DNA of 64,000 nucleotides. Source: Magnetococcales bacterium. GTDB lineage: Bacteria > Pseudomonadota > Magnetococcia > Magnetococcales > JADFYX01. Below are positions 44,863 through 53,552 of the stretch, in pieces. The translations under genes and the position numbers were made by a program. The DNA is taken from assembly GCA_002753565.1 (NCBI GenBank), contig PEAM01000012.1, positions 52,044 through 116,043 of the forward strand, given 5' to 3'. How positions within the stretch are numbered: position 1 is the first letter of the stretch; the number at the start of each line of letters is the position of its first letter. The notes beneath the pieces are model-generated. The model was not told where the DNA came from, did not search any database, and saw only the letters and a program-made list of their open reading frames with translations.

Positions 44863-45840
44863 GTGATTGAGGAACTTGATAACCAAGTAGCCACTTTGAA
44901 GGTGCTGGCGCGTCAGAAGCAGAGGGGGGAGGAGAGAAAACAGTCTCCCTCCAAAGCGGCTGCCATGCGCAAGGCACCAACAGAGCGAAAGGTACCCCAC
45001 ACCATGGCCATTACCAGTGGCAAGGGTGGGGTTGGCAAGACCCTGGTAACCGTCAATCTTGCCATCAACTATGCTCGACAGGGGTTGAAGGTACTGCTGA
45101 TAGATGCCGACCTCGGCCTGGCCAACATCGACGTGGTTCTTGGGCTGACGCCCAAACATACCATCGAAGATGTTCTGAGCGGAGAGTTGACCCTGGATGA
45201 AGTGGCGGTTCCCGGCCCTGAGGGGATCACCATTCTACCGGCGGCCTCGGGTGTGGCGGAGTTGAGCAATCTGACCGAAGAGCAGAAACTCTCGTTGATG
45301 GACCATATTGACCACTGGCGTGTGGATTTTGATGTGGTTTTGGTGGATACGGGGGCGGGGATCTCTCCCAACGTACGTTTTTTTGTGCTGGCGGTTGAGC
45401 GGATCATGATCGTCGTCACACCGGACCCGGCCAGTATCACCGATGCATACGCCTTGATGAAGGTGATGTTCATGAACCACCGGGTCTCCCATTTCGATCT
45501 GGTGGTCAATCAGGTGAGCAGCGAGCGTGAGGCCAAAGATGTCTATCGTGCCCTCTCACAGGTTGCGGATAAATATTTGAATATCGGCATGAATTTTGCC
45601 GGATCCATTCCAGAGGACCCCCTGTTGGTCAAGGCGGTCCGCCAGCAAAAACCGGTTACCGATATGTTCCCGGATGCACCGGCTTCGCAGGCCTTTGCCA
45701 AGCTGTCGGAGCGGGTGATGCGGATGTGGCAGCAGAAGCGTCACGATGATGGAAGAATGATCTTTTTTTGGCGTAGACTGCTCAATGAAGCCACCAAAAA
45801 AGGCTCCTCACAAGAGGATCAAGAGGATACGAAGGGATAA
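44863..45840 (+). CDS. flhG: Flagellar number regulator FlhG (FleN), MinD-like ATPase
   Basis: A 325-residue ATPase of the ParA/MinD family. The deviant Walker A GKGGVGKT is at about 53-60, then LLIDADLGLANIDVVLGL and the membrane-targeting C-terminal amphipathic region. The N-terminal 45 residues contain Q- and K-rich sequence preceding the ATPase core, similar to the FlhF-activating stretch in FlhG. It begins with GTG at 44863 after GAGGAT. FlhG limits flagellar number and stimulates FlhF. Confidence 0.94.
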   Translation: MIEELDNQVATLKVLARQKQRGEERKQSPSKAAAMRKAPTERKVPHTMAITSGKGGVGKTLVTVNLAINYARQGLKVLLIDADLGLANIDVVLGLTPKHTIEDVLSGELTLDEVAVPGPEGITILPAASGVAELSNLTEEQKLSLMDHIDHWRVDFDVVLVDTGAGISPNVRFFVLAVERIMIVVTPDPASITDAYALMKVMFMNHRVSHFDLVVNQVSSEREAKDVYRALSQVADKYLNIGMNFAGSIPEDPLLVKAVRQQKPVTDMFPDAPASQAFAKLSERVMRMWQQKRHDDGRMIFFWRRLLNEATKKGSSQEDQEDTKG

Positions 45841-45845
45841 GCCTT

Positions 45846-46622
45846 ATGATCACCACGACGACGGAGGAAGCAGAAAAAATTCAGGAGAGTGTGGATTCGT
45901 GGAACGGGATGACACGAGAAGAGGTCATCTTGAAATATTCGCCTATGGTCAAATATGTAGCGAGTCGAATGTCCATGAAACTACCGGAGTCGGTTGAGCT
46001 GGATGATCTGGTTCAAGTCGGTGTGCTGGGTTTGATTGATGCGGTATCCAAATACGATCCGAAACGAGGGATTAAATTCCAGACCTACGCGGAGTTTCGG
46101 GTCCGGGGGGCCATTCTGGATGAACTCAGGGCGACCGACTGGGTACCCCGAGCGGTTCGGCAGGTAGCTTCCCAGATTCAGGGTATCTATCAGGAGATTG
46201 AAGGTCAAAAAGGTTCTCCGGCAGAAGATGAAGATGTCGCCGAGCAGATGGGCATCTCCTTAAACGAGTTTTATCAACAGTTGGACTCGGTTCGGGGTAT
46301 CTCCATCATCTCTTTCGATGACCTGCGCCCTTCGATGGAGGAGGGTGAAGAGTGGGATGTGCTGGATGTGATGGCCGATCCCAACGTCGAAGATCCCATC
46401 GAGACCTTGGGGCTGCAGGAGATGCGGCTGGCTCTGAGTGAGGCCATTGGTGGTCTGCCGGAAAAAGAGCGATTGGTGGTAACCCTTTACTACTTTGAAG
46501 GGTTGACCATGAGTGAAATTGGTGAGGTCCTGGGTTTGACGGAATCACGCATTTCTCAACTTCATAGCAAGGCCGCTCTACGGATGCGGGCGCGGATTCG
46601 CCGTATTCAGGGTCGGATATAG
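45846..46622 (+). CDS. fliA: Flagellar sigma factor FliA (sigma28)
   Basis: A 258-residue sigma factor lacking region 1. Region 2 includes ELDDLVQVGVLGLIDAVSKY and FQTYAEFRVRGAILDELR. Region 3 (about 105-165) and region 4 (MSEIGEVLGLTESRISQLHSK) are also present. It drives late flagellar genes including flagellin. It lies five bases after flhG, in the usual flhF-flhG-fliA order. Confidence 0.96.
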   Translation: MITTTTEEAEKIQESVDSWNGMTREEVILKYSPMVKYVASRMSMKLPESVELDDLVQVGVLGLIDAVSKYDPKRGIKFQTYAEFRVRGAILDELRATDWVPRAVRQVASQIQGIYQEIEGQKGSPAEDEDVAEQMGISLNEFYQQLDSVRGISIISFDDLRPSMEEGEEWDVLDVMADPNVEDPIETLGLQEMRLALSEAIGGLPEKERLVVTLYYFEGLTMSEIGEVLGLTESRISQLHSKAALRMRARIRRIQGRI

Positions 46623-46624
46623 CC

Positions 46625-47137
46625 ATGACATTTTCATTTTGGAACCTTCTGGTTGTTCTCTGTTTTGTTATTCTCTATTTGGGGGTTGCGCTGGTTTTTG
46701 TTCAGCTACGCCGCTTGCGGGATGAACTACACCACCTATCCACCCTCAATGCCACCGAGGAGAAACCGGCAGATGACTCCCGAACCTGTGCCGAGATCAT
46801 CTTGCGGCGGCTGACCTCCTTTGAGACCAACATGACCACTACCCTGGAGGCGATACCGGCTCATTTAAAGTCGGATCTGGAGTCGATTCAGGGTGAGTTG
46901 CGTTTTCTTGCTCAACCCTCATCTGGCGGTATGAGCAACAACGCCATGGAGCGGCAAAGTAGCTCGAGAGGAGGAGGGGGAAGTGGGAAGGATTCCGACG
47001 CCTACCGAGAGGCCAGATTGCTGCTGGTGAACGGTGTGGATGAGGAGAGGGTGGTAAGTGAAACCGGGTTGGCGGTAGAGGAGGTGAGTCTATTGAAACG
47101 GATGATCTCCCAGAATGGTCAAACCATCGATGAGTAG
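46625..47137 (+). CDS. DUF2802-like flagellar-cluster membrane protein
   Basis: A 170-residue protein two bases after fliA. It has one N-terminal membrane helix (about 5-27), a variable charged linker and a C-terminal helical segment DSDAYREARLLLVNGVDEER that looks like a helix-turn-helix-like DUF2802 region. Such proteins sit with FlhF/FlhG/FliA in polar-flagellated bacteria, and their role is unclear. A strong terminator follows. Confidence 0.7.
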   Translation: MTFSFWNLLVVLCFVILYLGVALVFVQLRRLRDELHHLSTLNATEEKPADDSRTCAEIILRRLTSFETNMTTTLEAIPAHLKSDLESIQGELRFLAQPSSGGMSNNAMERQSSSRGGGGSGKDSDAYREARLLLVNGVDEERVVSETGLAVEEVSLLKRMISQNGQTIDE

Positions 47138-47147
47138 CCATGAAAGT

Positions 47148-47181
47148 AAAAGACCCAGTTCCGTATCGGACTGGGTCTTTT
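47148..47181 (+). terminator. Intrinsic terminator closing the flhAFG-fliA unit
   Basis: AAAAGACCCAGT and ACTGGGTCTTTT form a 12-base-pair stem whose right arm ends in TTTT. It starts 11 bases after the stop of the DUF2802-like gene and separates it from the FliK-like gene. Being symmetric, it may work in both directions. Confidence 0.88.
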
Positions 47182-47250
47182 GGGTTATGAGGAGCCGGTA
47201 CCCTTTGTTAGTTGAAAACAGCCTGGCCTTTTTTTTACAGGATTGAACCT

Positions 47251-48342
47251 ATGGTTATCTCCGGGACACTGGTTCCCCCCGGTGGGAGCACAGCCCAAAC
47301 CACGGCCAAACCCACCAGCTTATCGGTAGGTCAGGTGATGACGGGTCGGGTTGCCCAGAGTTCTGGCAACAATCAGGGGGTGATCCGCTTTGCCGATGGG
47401 AGCAGCTTTAACTACTCTGGTGCCTCTTTAAAGGTAGGAGAGCAGGTGCAGGTTGAGGTGATGCGGCTGGCGCCGGAGTTGGCTTTCAGGTTGGCGGGAA
47501 GTGACTCTGGTGTGGCTGGTCGACTGGCTCTTTCTGCCGAGCAGAGTCTGATGCGTGGCCCGGATATTTTTGCCCAACTGCTCTCCCATGCTGGTGGCAA
47601 AGCGGCGGGCACTTCCTCCTCTTTGCAGATGGGCTTGCAGTCTCCTCTCTTGCTCTCTGGCAAGGGGGAGAATATGGCGGCTATTTTGCAGCGTGTTCTG
47701 CCTAATGTCTCAACAACGGGATTGATGAAGGGGGATGCTTCGGGGGTCAGTCAACTGCTTCAGGGGGGGCGGGAGGAGTTGGCGAGTGCGATTCGTCTGC
47801 TGCGGGAAGCGGCGGCAGATCTGCGCCCGGCTGGTGGGGGAAAGCCCACGCCGGAGGCGGCTGCGGAGTTGAATGCGGCCCGCACCTCTCTGCAGCGGCT
47901 GGGGGATATGTTGGCGATGCAGGATATTCTGCCTCGGGCGGTTCCCTCCACGGATGGGGAGGCGTTTTTAGGCTATCGCCTCTTCTGGCTGACCGAAGGG
48001 GGGTTGGGGGAGGCGGTCTGGCGTCGAGAGAAGGCTCGTCGGCAGGGGGGCGAGCAGCAAGAGGATATCACCTCGGTCCTGCTCACCCTGAACATGACCA
48101 ACTTGGGGTCGGTCCAGGTTCGTATTGCGTATGGGGAAAAAAGTTTGCTGATCTCCATTGGCGCTCAGGAGGAGGCGGCCCTCTCTTCCCTCCGTTCTGA
48201 TATTGGCGAGCTGAGGGGGCAACTTATCCAGGCGGAGCTGCCTTTGCGGGCGTTGGAGCTTTCTCGTCTCTCTGGGGGAGAGATTAAAGAGCAGCGGTTG
48301 CAGGCTTTGGGGATTGGCGCCGGTTTTTCGGCAGAGGTTTAA
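47251..48342 (+). CDS. FliK-like flagellar hook-length control protein
   Basis: A 363-residue protein ending in a Flg_hook-type domain (about 275-345) with TLNMTNLGSVQVRIAYG, where FliK normally has its substrate-specificity-switch domain. The N-terminal half is Ser/Gly/Ala-rich and poorly conserved, as in FliK rulers. The ATG at 47251 with AGGA eight bases upstream is preferred over the TTG at 47212. Its neighbour is the FlhB-like C-terminal domain protein, a partner of FliK in the export switch, so a role in flagellar export is likely. Exact orthology to FliK is uncertain. Confidence 0.72.
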   Translation: MVISGTLVPPGGSTAQTTAKPTSLSVGQVMTGRVAQSSGNNQGVIRFADGSSFNYSGASLKVGEQVQVEVMRLAPELAFRLAGSDSGVAGRLALSAEQSLMRGPDIFAQLLSHAGGKAAGTSSSLQMGLQSPLLLSGKGENMAAILQRVLPNVSTTGLMKGDASGVSQLLQGGREELASAIRLLREAAADLRPAGGGKPTPEAAAELNAARTSLQRLGDMLAMQDILPRAVPSTDGEAFLGYRLFWLTEGGLGEAVWRREKARRQGGEQQEDITSVLLTLNMTNLGSVQVRIAYGEKSLLISIGAQEEAALSSLRSDIGELRGQLIQAELPLRALELSRLSGGEIKEQRLQALGIGAGFSAEV

Positions 48343-48425
48343 GGAGGAGGCGGGTTTTTTCGCTCCCCTGTGTCGTATTTTGGATGAAACCAAGCAGGAA
48401 TTGGAATTGGTAACCGTGCAAACAG

Positions 48426-48719
48426 ATGAATAGATTCGATAGACCCCAGGATAGGCAGCGCCGAGAGGCGGTGGCGTTGCGCTATCGTAAAGGGAGCGAT
48501 ACCGCCCCTCGAGTCACGGCATCCGGCAAGGGGAGAATTGCTGAAACCATCCTGAAAAAAGCCGAAGAGTCCGGGGTGACCCTGATGGAAGATCCCGATC
48601 TGGTCTCCCTGTTGGGTAAGGTTCCCGTGGGAGAGACGGTCCCGGCCCCCCTGTACAAGGCGGTTGCAGAGGTTTTGGCCTATGTCTATCGGATCAACAA
48701 ACGGGTTGCCTCCGATTAG
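48426..48719 (+). CDS. Stand-alone FlhB cytoplasmic C-terminal domain (FlhX-like)
   Basis: A 97-residue protein matching the part of FlhB that lies after the NPTH autocleavage site: AVALRYRKGSDTAPRVTASG, then the GRIAETILKKAEESGVTL helix and the VPAPLYKAVAEVLAYVYRI tail. It lacks the membrane part and the NPTH site itself. FlhB-CC-like orphan proteins exist in several bacteria and can replace the processed FlhB domain in the export switch. Its stop codon overlaps, on the opposite strand, the stop of the alcohol dehydrogenase gene. Confidence 0.85.
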   Translation: MNRFDRPQDRQRREAVALRYRKGSDTAPRVTASGKGRIAETILKKAEESGVTLMEDPDLVSLLGKVPVGETVPAPLYKAVAEVLAYVYRINKRVASD

Positions 48720-49678
48720 AAACGGCGAGGCCGCAACAACACCTTCAAGCGCCCTTTTTCCTGGGCCATCTGAAACGCCAGCACCCCCTCATCAAGAGAG
48801 AATTCCCGTTCAATCAGGGGTTCTACCTCAATCAAACCTTGCTCCAGCAACGCCAGCGCCTTGGAAAAGGGGCCGCAACGGGAGCCAACCAGGGTGACTT
48901 CATCCACCACCAAAGCGGTTAGATCCACCGGAGGTTGCTGGGTGTAGGTACTTTTGACGATCAGGTATCCCCGAGGTTGAACCCATTTTCTTGCCTGAAC
49001 AAACCCCTCCACTCGTCCACTGCACTCCACCACCACTCGGGCGGAAAAGGCGGCGGGTAGCTGGTGAGCCAGGGTGACGGGAATGGCCTTTTTCTTGAGC
49101 AGATGCCACTTTTCCGGGTGGCGACCAATGACCGTTAGCTGACAACCAGTAAGGGCCAATACCTGGGCGATCAGAATACCCAGGCGACCATCGCCCACCA
49201 CAGCCACGGAGTCACCGCTCTGGATGGGGTGTTGCTCTAGAATTTCCAGGGCGGCCGCCAAGGGCTCCGTAAAGACCGCCGCCTGATCGCTCACCCCCTT
49301 GGGTACCAGATGGAGATTGGCACGAGGCAGGGTGAAGTAGTCGGCAAAGGTGCCGTTTCGCCCTCGGATACCCAAGGCGGTCCGTTTGGGGCAGTGGTTG
49401 CCGTCTCCACGATGACAGGTGGGACACGTACCACACGGGGCGTTGATCTCTCCTACCACCCGTTGACCGATTAGGCTTGGATCGTCGGCCTGTTGAACCA
49501 CCCCGACAAACTCATGACCGGGCACTCCTTGAAAATGGGCATAGCCTTGTAAAAGTGCCAGGTCCGTTGCGCAGATTCCTGCCAGGGTGGTTTGAATCAA
49601 CACCTCTCCGGCTTGGCGTTTGGGTAGGGGGTGGTCGTTATCCAGGCGAATACCGTGGTCAATCACAAGGGCTTGCAT
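48716..49678 (-). CDS. Zinc-type medium-chain alcohol dehydrogenase
   Basis: A 320-residue MDR dehydrogenase. The catalytic zinc region is GICATDL followed by GHEFVG. The structural zinc ligands are seen in CGTCPTCHRGDGNHC, and the NAD(P) fold in VAVVGDGRLGILIAQVLAL. The substrate is unknown. The protein is shorter than many family members (about 340-350). The ATG at 49678 (MQALVIDHG) fits the family start better than the longer frame from 49705. It converges on the FlhB-like gene with a four-base overlap. Confidence 0.82.
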   Translation of the reverse strand: MQALVIDHGIRLDNDHPLPKRQAGEVLIQTTLAGICATDLALLQGYAHFQGVPGHEFVGVVQQADDPSLIGQRVVGEINAPCGTCPTCHRGDGNHCPKRTALGIRGRNGTFADYFTLPRANLHLVPKGVSDQAAVFTEPLAAALEILEQHPIQSGDSVAVVGDGRLGILIAQVLALTGCQLTVIGRHPEKWHLLKKKAIPVTLAHQLPAAFSARVVVECSGRVEGFVQARKWVQPRGYLIVKSTYTQQPPVDLTALVVDEVTLVGSRCGPFSKALALLEQGLIEVEPLIEREFSLDEGVLAFQMAQEKGRLKVLLRPRRF

Positions 49679-49928
49679 GATAGTATCTCGCAGGTTCAAG
49701 GCCATGACAATCTGGCAAAACTGACTGTCATGGCCAGGGGTTGCAACGCCGTACAGGGAACAAATTGCCTTTGAAAGTTGTCATATGCCATGGTAGCCTG
49801 CAGGAGCGGTGGATTTCTATCCTTTTCATTTTTTTTCTTTTTTATTACCGGAATAAGTGTCACTCCTCTTGTTGTTTCGTGGGACTCTCCCACGGGGAGG
49901 AGATGCTGGTCGGGTTGTGAGCTTACGG

Positions 49929-51020
49929 ATGCCAAATCTCAGGGATTACGGATATAAAATTGTTCAGATCGAGGTGACCAATCGCTGTAATATGCGCTGC
50001 ACCTTCTGCCCTCTGCCAGAACGAGACCTTCCCCTGCGAGATATGAAGCAGAAAGAGGTATCGGATATTTTAGAGGAGATCGCCCAATTTGAAGGGGTGG
50101 AGTATGTGGCCTTTCATCAATTTGGCGAAACCCTGCTGTATGACGAGCTGTGGGCCTGCATTGCCCAAAGTCGGCAGCTGGGCTTGGCCTGTCAACTGAC
50201 CACCAATGGTCTGTTGCTCAAGGATGAGGTGATTGAAAAAATCCTCCAAACCCCCCCCAATATTCTCCGCATCTCTCTCCAGACTCTCATCCCCAAGGTC
50301 TATGCCGAAACACGGGGCATCAAGGTGCCGTTTAACACCTATATGGACCGTTTGGCCAAGACCCTGGCCACCCTGATCGACCGTCAACATGGCATCGACT
50401 CCATCATCACCGATGTTGCCGTTAACGATCTGCGTTATCGGGGTAAAAAATATTGGCTGATGCGTAAGTTGGGTGTGGTTAATCCGGGGGATGCCACCAT
50501 CTCCGATCCAACCCCCGAGAAGCTCCGCAACTACCTGATCGACTTTTTAAAGCGGATTCAATCCCACTCCACTCGCTTCCAATTTTCTGAAGAGCAGGTG
50601 GATAAGAATATTGAGTCTTATGAGATGGATGAGAGCAAAGGGCGCAACGAGACCGCCTATCAGCTTCAGGAGAATAACGATATTCTCTACAAAGAGTTTG
50701 CCAACGGTTGTCGGATGATCACCAACCATCCGGTCCAGCGGGCTTTATGCGGCACCAAGTTGCTGGGTATTTTGGCGGATGGTACGGTCTCCTGTTGTTG
50801 TGCCGATTTTGACGGCTCGGTGGGTATTGGTAATATTTTTGAAGAAAAACTGGTCGATATCCTCGAGCGAGCCAAGCCCATATTGGATGGACTGCGCAAC
50901 ACAGGAGAACTCCATTTCGAAACCTGTAAAAAATGTCGAGGCGCCCCAACCAAACTGGGAGCATGGCTGCTACAGAAAAAAAATGATGCCCTGATAGCAA
51001 GAAGAAATGCTGCAAAATAG
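49929..51020 (+). CDS. Radical SAM protein with SPASM-like C-terminus
   Basis: A 363-residue enzyme with the [4Fe-4S]/SAM motif CNMRCTFC (Cys20, Cys24, Cys27 from this start), a GE motif (FGETLLYDEL) and a C-terminal Cys-rich auxiliary-cluster segment (GTVSCCCADF and later CKKCRG) typical of SPASM/twitch proteins. Many such enzymes modify peptides or mature other enzymes. The start is uncertain: ATG at 49929 follows a run of possible GTG starts (49917). It faces the minus-strand cluster next door, tail to tail with the second RelA/SpoT-like gene. Substrate unknown. Confidence 0.78.
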   Translation: MPNLRDYGYKIVQIEVTNRCNMRCTFCPLPERDLPLRDMKQKEVSDILEEIAQFEGVEYVAFHQFGETLLYDELWACIAQSRQLGLACQLTTNGLLLKDEVIEKILQTPPNILRISLQTLIPKVYAETRGIKVPFNTYMDRLAKTLATLIDRQHGIDSIITDVAVNDLRYRGKKYWLMRKLGVVNPGDATISDPTPEKLRNYLIDFLKRIQSHSTRFQFSEEQVDKNIESYEMDESKGRNETAYQLQENNDILYKEFANGCRMITNHPVQRALCGTKLLGILADGTVSCCCADFDGSVGIGNIFEEKLVDILERAKPILDGLRNTGELHFETCKKCRGAPTKLGAWLLQKKNDALIARRNAAK

Positions 51021-51040
51021 GCTGGTGAGCGGCGTGGGCG

Positions 51041-52288
51041 CTACCACAGCACGCTGTTTTTATTGACCACGTTCTGATCAAACGAATAGGTGTCCAAAAA
51101 CTCCTGTACCCGTTTAATGTTCCGGGTGGCTGCGATGGTATGATAGGCCAGCATGAACAGAGAGATCCCCTTGGGAATATGTTCATAGTGATGTTTTTCG
51201 GGGGGGCCGAATAGCTGAATAGCCAGATTTAAGATCGGCTGGCGTTTTTTGAACAGCTGCTCTTCAACCCCGGCCATATCCTGAAAAATCGTCAGCTCAA
51301 TCAGAGAGCGACAGAGGGGGTCAATATTTTTTCCCTGGTACATCAGACGGGTGTTGTAGGTCTCTGAAATCAGTTTGTCAAAATGGCGAACCAACTCATT
51401 GGAGAGGATAAAGGTGTCGATATTATCCTGGTTGATCGGCTCTTTTTCAGCACTCAATGCCAAGTTGCCGATCTCCTCAAGAGAGGGGGCCTCCGCTTGG
51501 TAGCCCAGGGGGAGAGCCGCCACATCGGACTCGACAAAAGGGGAGGGTTGAGGTTTTTTAACCGCAAGATCTATCTTGGCGGGACTCTCTTTCGTTGCCG
51601 CCGCTTTGGGTTGCGGGCTCTGTTGGGCAATGCGGGCTTTGTTGCTTTTAACCGCCGCCTCTTCCTGTTCATTGCGGCTATAGGGGGTGAGGGATTGGTG
51701 AATGATGTTCAGTTCCGAGTCGGCCAACTCCAACATATAGGAGAGGTGGACAAACTCCCGGCGATGCTCCTTGGGGAATTGATCCGCCGGATAGCCAATA
51801 TGGCGTTGAATTTTAGACCAGGTATCTTGAAACAGGGAGTAGACCTGGACCTCTATTTTAAAGTCGGCAAACCGTTGATACTCCTCCAGCCTCAGGCGAT
51901 CCTCTCCCAACTTCAACACCAAGGAAGAGCCGGCATAGCCAAAAGTTTCGGGATCGTTGGCCCCAGGGTCGATGGTAGCCCCCACCACCTCAAAGCTGTC
52001 GGTTAACCGCTTGAGGGCGAAATCCACCTCTTTTTCATAAAAGGTCACAACCCGCAAGGCCATCAGGTTATCTTGATCGGATAGGATAGGGTAGCCACCA
52101 TCATGGCGCACCTCGTTCTCGGCAACCTGTTGGTCGACCGATTTTAAATGGCCGGAGATCTGCACCAATCCAATCTGGCCATCCTTGGCTATCAAAACCT
52201 GAGCAAGAGATTTGAACAGGTCGATAAATTCAAGGTAGTGAACCCGGTTGGCTCTATAGTCGTCGATGATTTCCTCGGTAGTTGTCAT
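51041..52288 (-). CDS. Degenerate RelA/SpoT-domain protein, copy 2
   Basis: A 415-residue protein. Residues 45-200 follow the RelA/SpoT nucleotidyltransferase fold: LKS (48-50) as in the RVKS loop, DNLMALRVVTFYEKEV (73-88), DPETFGYAGSSLVLKL (112-127), then FKIEVQVYSLFQDTW (143-157). Against active synthetases the catalytic Asp is Asn74 and the YxSxH histidine is Ser122, but the later Glu146 is kept. A Pro/Lys-rich linker (205-250) leads to a C-terminal helical domain (about 285-415) with HIPKGISLFMLAY that is shared with its upstream neighbour and unknown to me. Last gene of the minus-strand cluster. Probably a binding or regulatory protein rather than a ppGpp synthetase. Confidence 0.7.
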   Translation of the reverse strand: MTTTEEIIDDYRANRVHYLEFIDLFKSLAQVLIAKDGQIGLVQISGHLKSVDQQVAENEVRHDGGYPILSDQDNLMALRVVTFYEKEVDFALKRLTDSFEVVGATIDPGANDPETFGYAGSSLVLKLGEDRLRLEEYQRFADFKIEVQVYSLFQDTWSKIQRHIGYPADQFPKEHRREFVHLSYMLELADSELNIIHQSLTPYSRNEQEEAAVKSNKARIAQQSPQPKAAATKESPAKIDLAVKKPQPSPFVESDVAALPLGYQAEAPSLEEIGNLALSAEKEPINQDNIDTFILSNELVRHFDKLISETYNTRLMYQGKNIDPLCRSLIELTIFQDMAGVEEQLFKKRQPILNLAIQLFGPPEKHHYEHIPKGISLFMLAYHTIAATRNIKRVQEFLDTYSFDQNVVNKNSVLW

Positions 52289-52346
52289 GCCATCAACCTG
52301 TTTGGATAGTAATTAGGCAACGCCATCGCCAAAACATGCATGGTAA

Positions 52347-53537
52347 TCATTTGTTTTTTAAGGATTGCCCAATAATACCAGCAATCTCCTCCACCACCTT
52401 TTTTTGACCTGAATCATCGGCAATGGCATAAAACAACATCATGATGGAGAGACCTCTTGGAATAATAAGGGACTCTTTGGTCCCCTGTTTTTCCAGGAGG
52501 GCCTCGGCGCATTGAAAGATCATGTTTTCATGCTTGCTGATCAGTTTCAACAGGCTTTTTTGAGAGGAGATATGGAAGTTTTCTGCCACTTCACAGAGTT
52601 TATCAATAAACTGGGCGTCAAATTTCAGCCGGGTATAGAAGGTGTCGGATATGGCTCGGTCGATATGGCCGATACTCTTATCATTGAGAATGATCTGCGA
52701 AAAGGTCTCGGTGGTCCAGGCCGAAACCGGGCGCTCTTGAGGTGGCAGAGCGCTCTCTTGGGCCGGGGGTGTCTGTTTGGCGGTGCCGGTGGCTTGGGGT
52801 TTGGTCTGTTTGACCACCTCTTCCAAGTTGGTAATGGGAGACTCCAAGGCTCGCACCTGTTCTGAGCGCAATCGGGGCTGTTGGAGCTTCTCCTCTTTCG
52901 GGGGTGCATGGACGATCTGTTCCAGCGGCAGGGTGTTTTTAAGTTTGTTCAACTCTCGGTCTGCCAACTCAAACAGGCCGACAATGCGGGCTGTTGCCCG
53001 GAGTTGATGTTGGGGAACGGTAGCTTTGTCGATGGCCAGCCGTTTTTGAATTCTGGCCCAGGTATTTTGCAGCAGAGAGCAGACCCGCACCTGTACCCGA
53101 CAGGCTTTAAAACGTCGATATTCAATCCACTCCAAGCGACTGTCCATCATACCGATCACATAGGATTGGGAGTGATAGCCAAAACGGTTGGGATCTTGGA
53201 TCTCTCGTTTGTCCAAGGCCCCTTTGAGAATATTGAACTCCGTATCCAGAACATTGGCAATAGCCTCGACATCATCCTCAAAGAAGGTGAGAACCTGGAT
53301 GGTGACCAGATCGTCCATCTCCTCCAACGAAGAGACAATCCGCCCCCTCTCCAGAGTGCTCTGCAGACCCTCCCGACTCATCACCGCACCATCGAAAGAG
53401 TGGACACCCAGGGCGTTTTCTCGGATGAACTCCCCCAACAGACGCAGAATCATCACCAGAAAATCGCTGTGAAGATCTTTTCGATGTTCATACTCTAACA
53501 GGAGCTTCTGCTTTAAGCTGTCATCTACCCCAGACAT
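52347..53537 (-). CDS. Degenerate RelA/SpoT-domain protein, copy 1
   Basis: A 396-residue paralogue of the next gene. The alarmone-synthetase-like stretch is DDLVTIQVLTFFEDDV (75-90), DPNRFGYHSQSYVIG (115-129), RRFKACRVQVRVCSL (141-155) and TVPQHQLRATAR. The first catalytic Asp is kept (Asp76), but the next conserved Arg is Gln81, the YxSxH histidine is Ser125 and the catalytic Glu of the EIQIR motif is Gln149. The RVKS loop is gone. After a Pro/Gln-rich linker the C-terminal domain (about 275-396, with IIPRGLSIMMLFYAI) matches that of copy 2. Start ATG at 53537 with GAGG upstream. Reciprocal loss of the two acids in the two copies is notable. Confidence 0.7.
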   Translation of the reverse strand: MSGVDDSLKQKLLLEYEHRKDLHSDFLVMILRLLGEFIRENALGVHSFDGAVMSREGLQSTLERGRIVSSLEEMDDLVTIQVLTFFEDDVEAIANVLDTEFNILKGALDKREIQDPNRFGYHSQSYVIGMMDSRLEWIEYRRFKACRVQVRVCSLLQNTWARIQKRLAIDKATVPQHQLRATARIVGLFELADRELNKLKNTLPLEQIVHAPPKEEKLQQPRLRSEQVRALESPITNLEEVVKQTKPQATGTAKQTPPAQESALPPQERPVSAWTTETFSQIILNDKSIGHIDRAISDTFYTRLKFDAQFIDKLCEVAENFHISSQKSLLKLISKHENMIFQCAEALLEKQGTKESLIIPRGLSIMMLFYAIADDSGQKKVVEEIAGIIGQSLKNK

Positions 53538-53552
53538 GGAAAACCTCTATCT

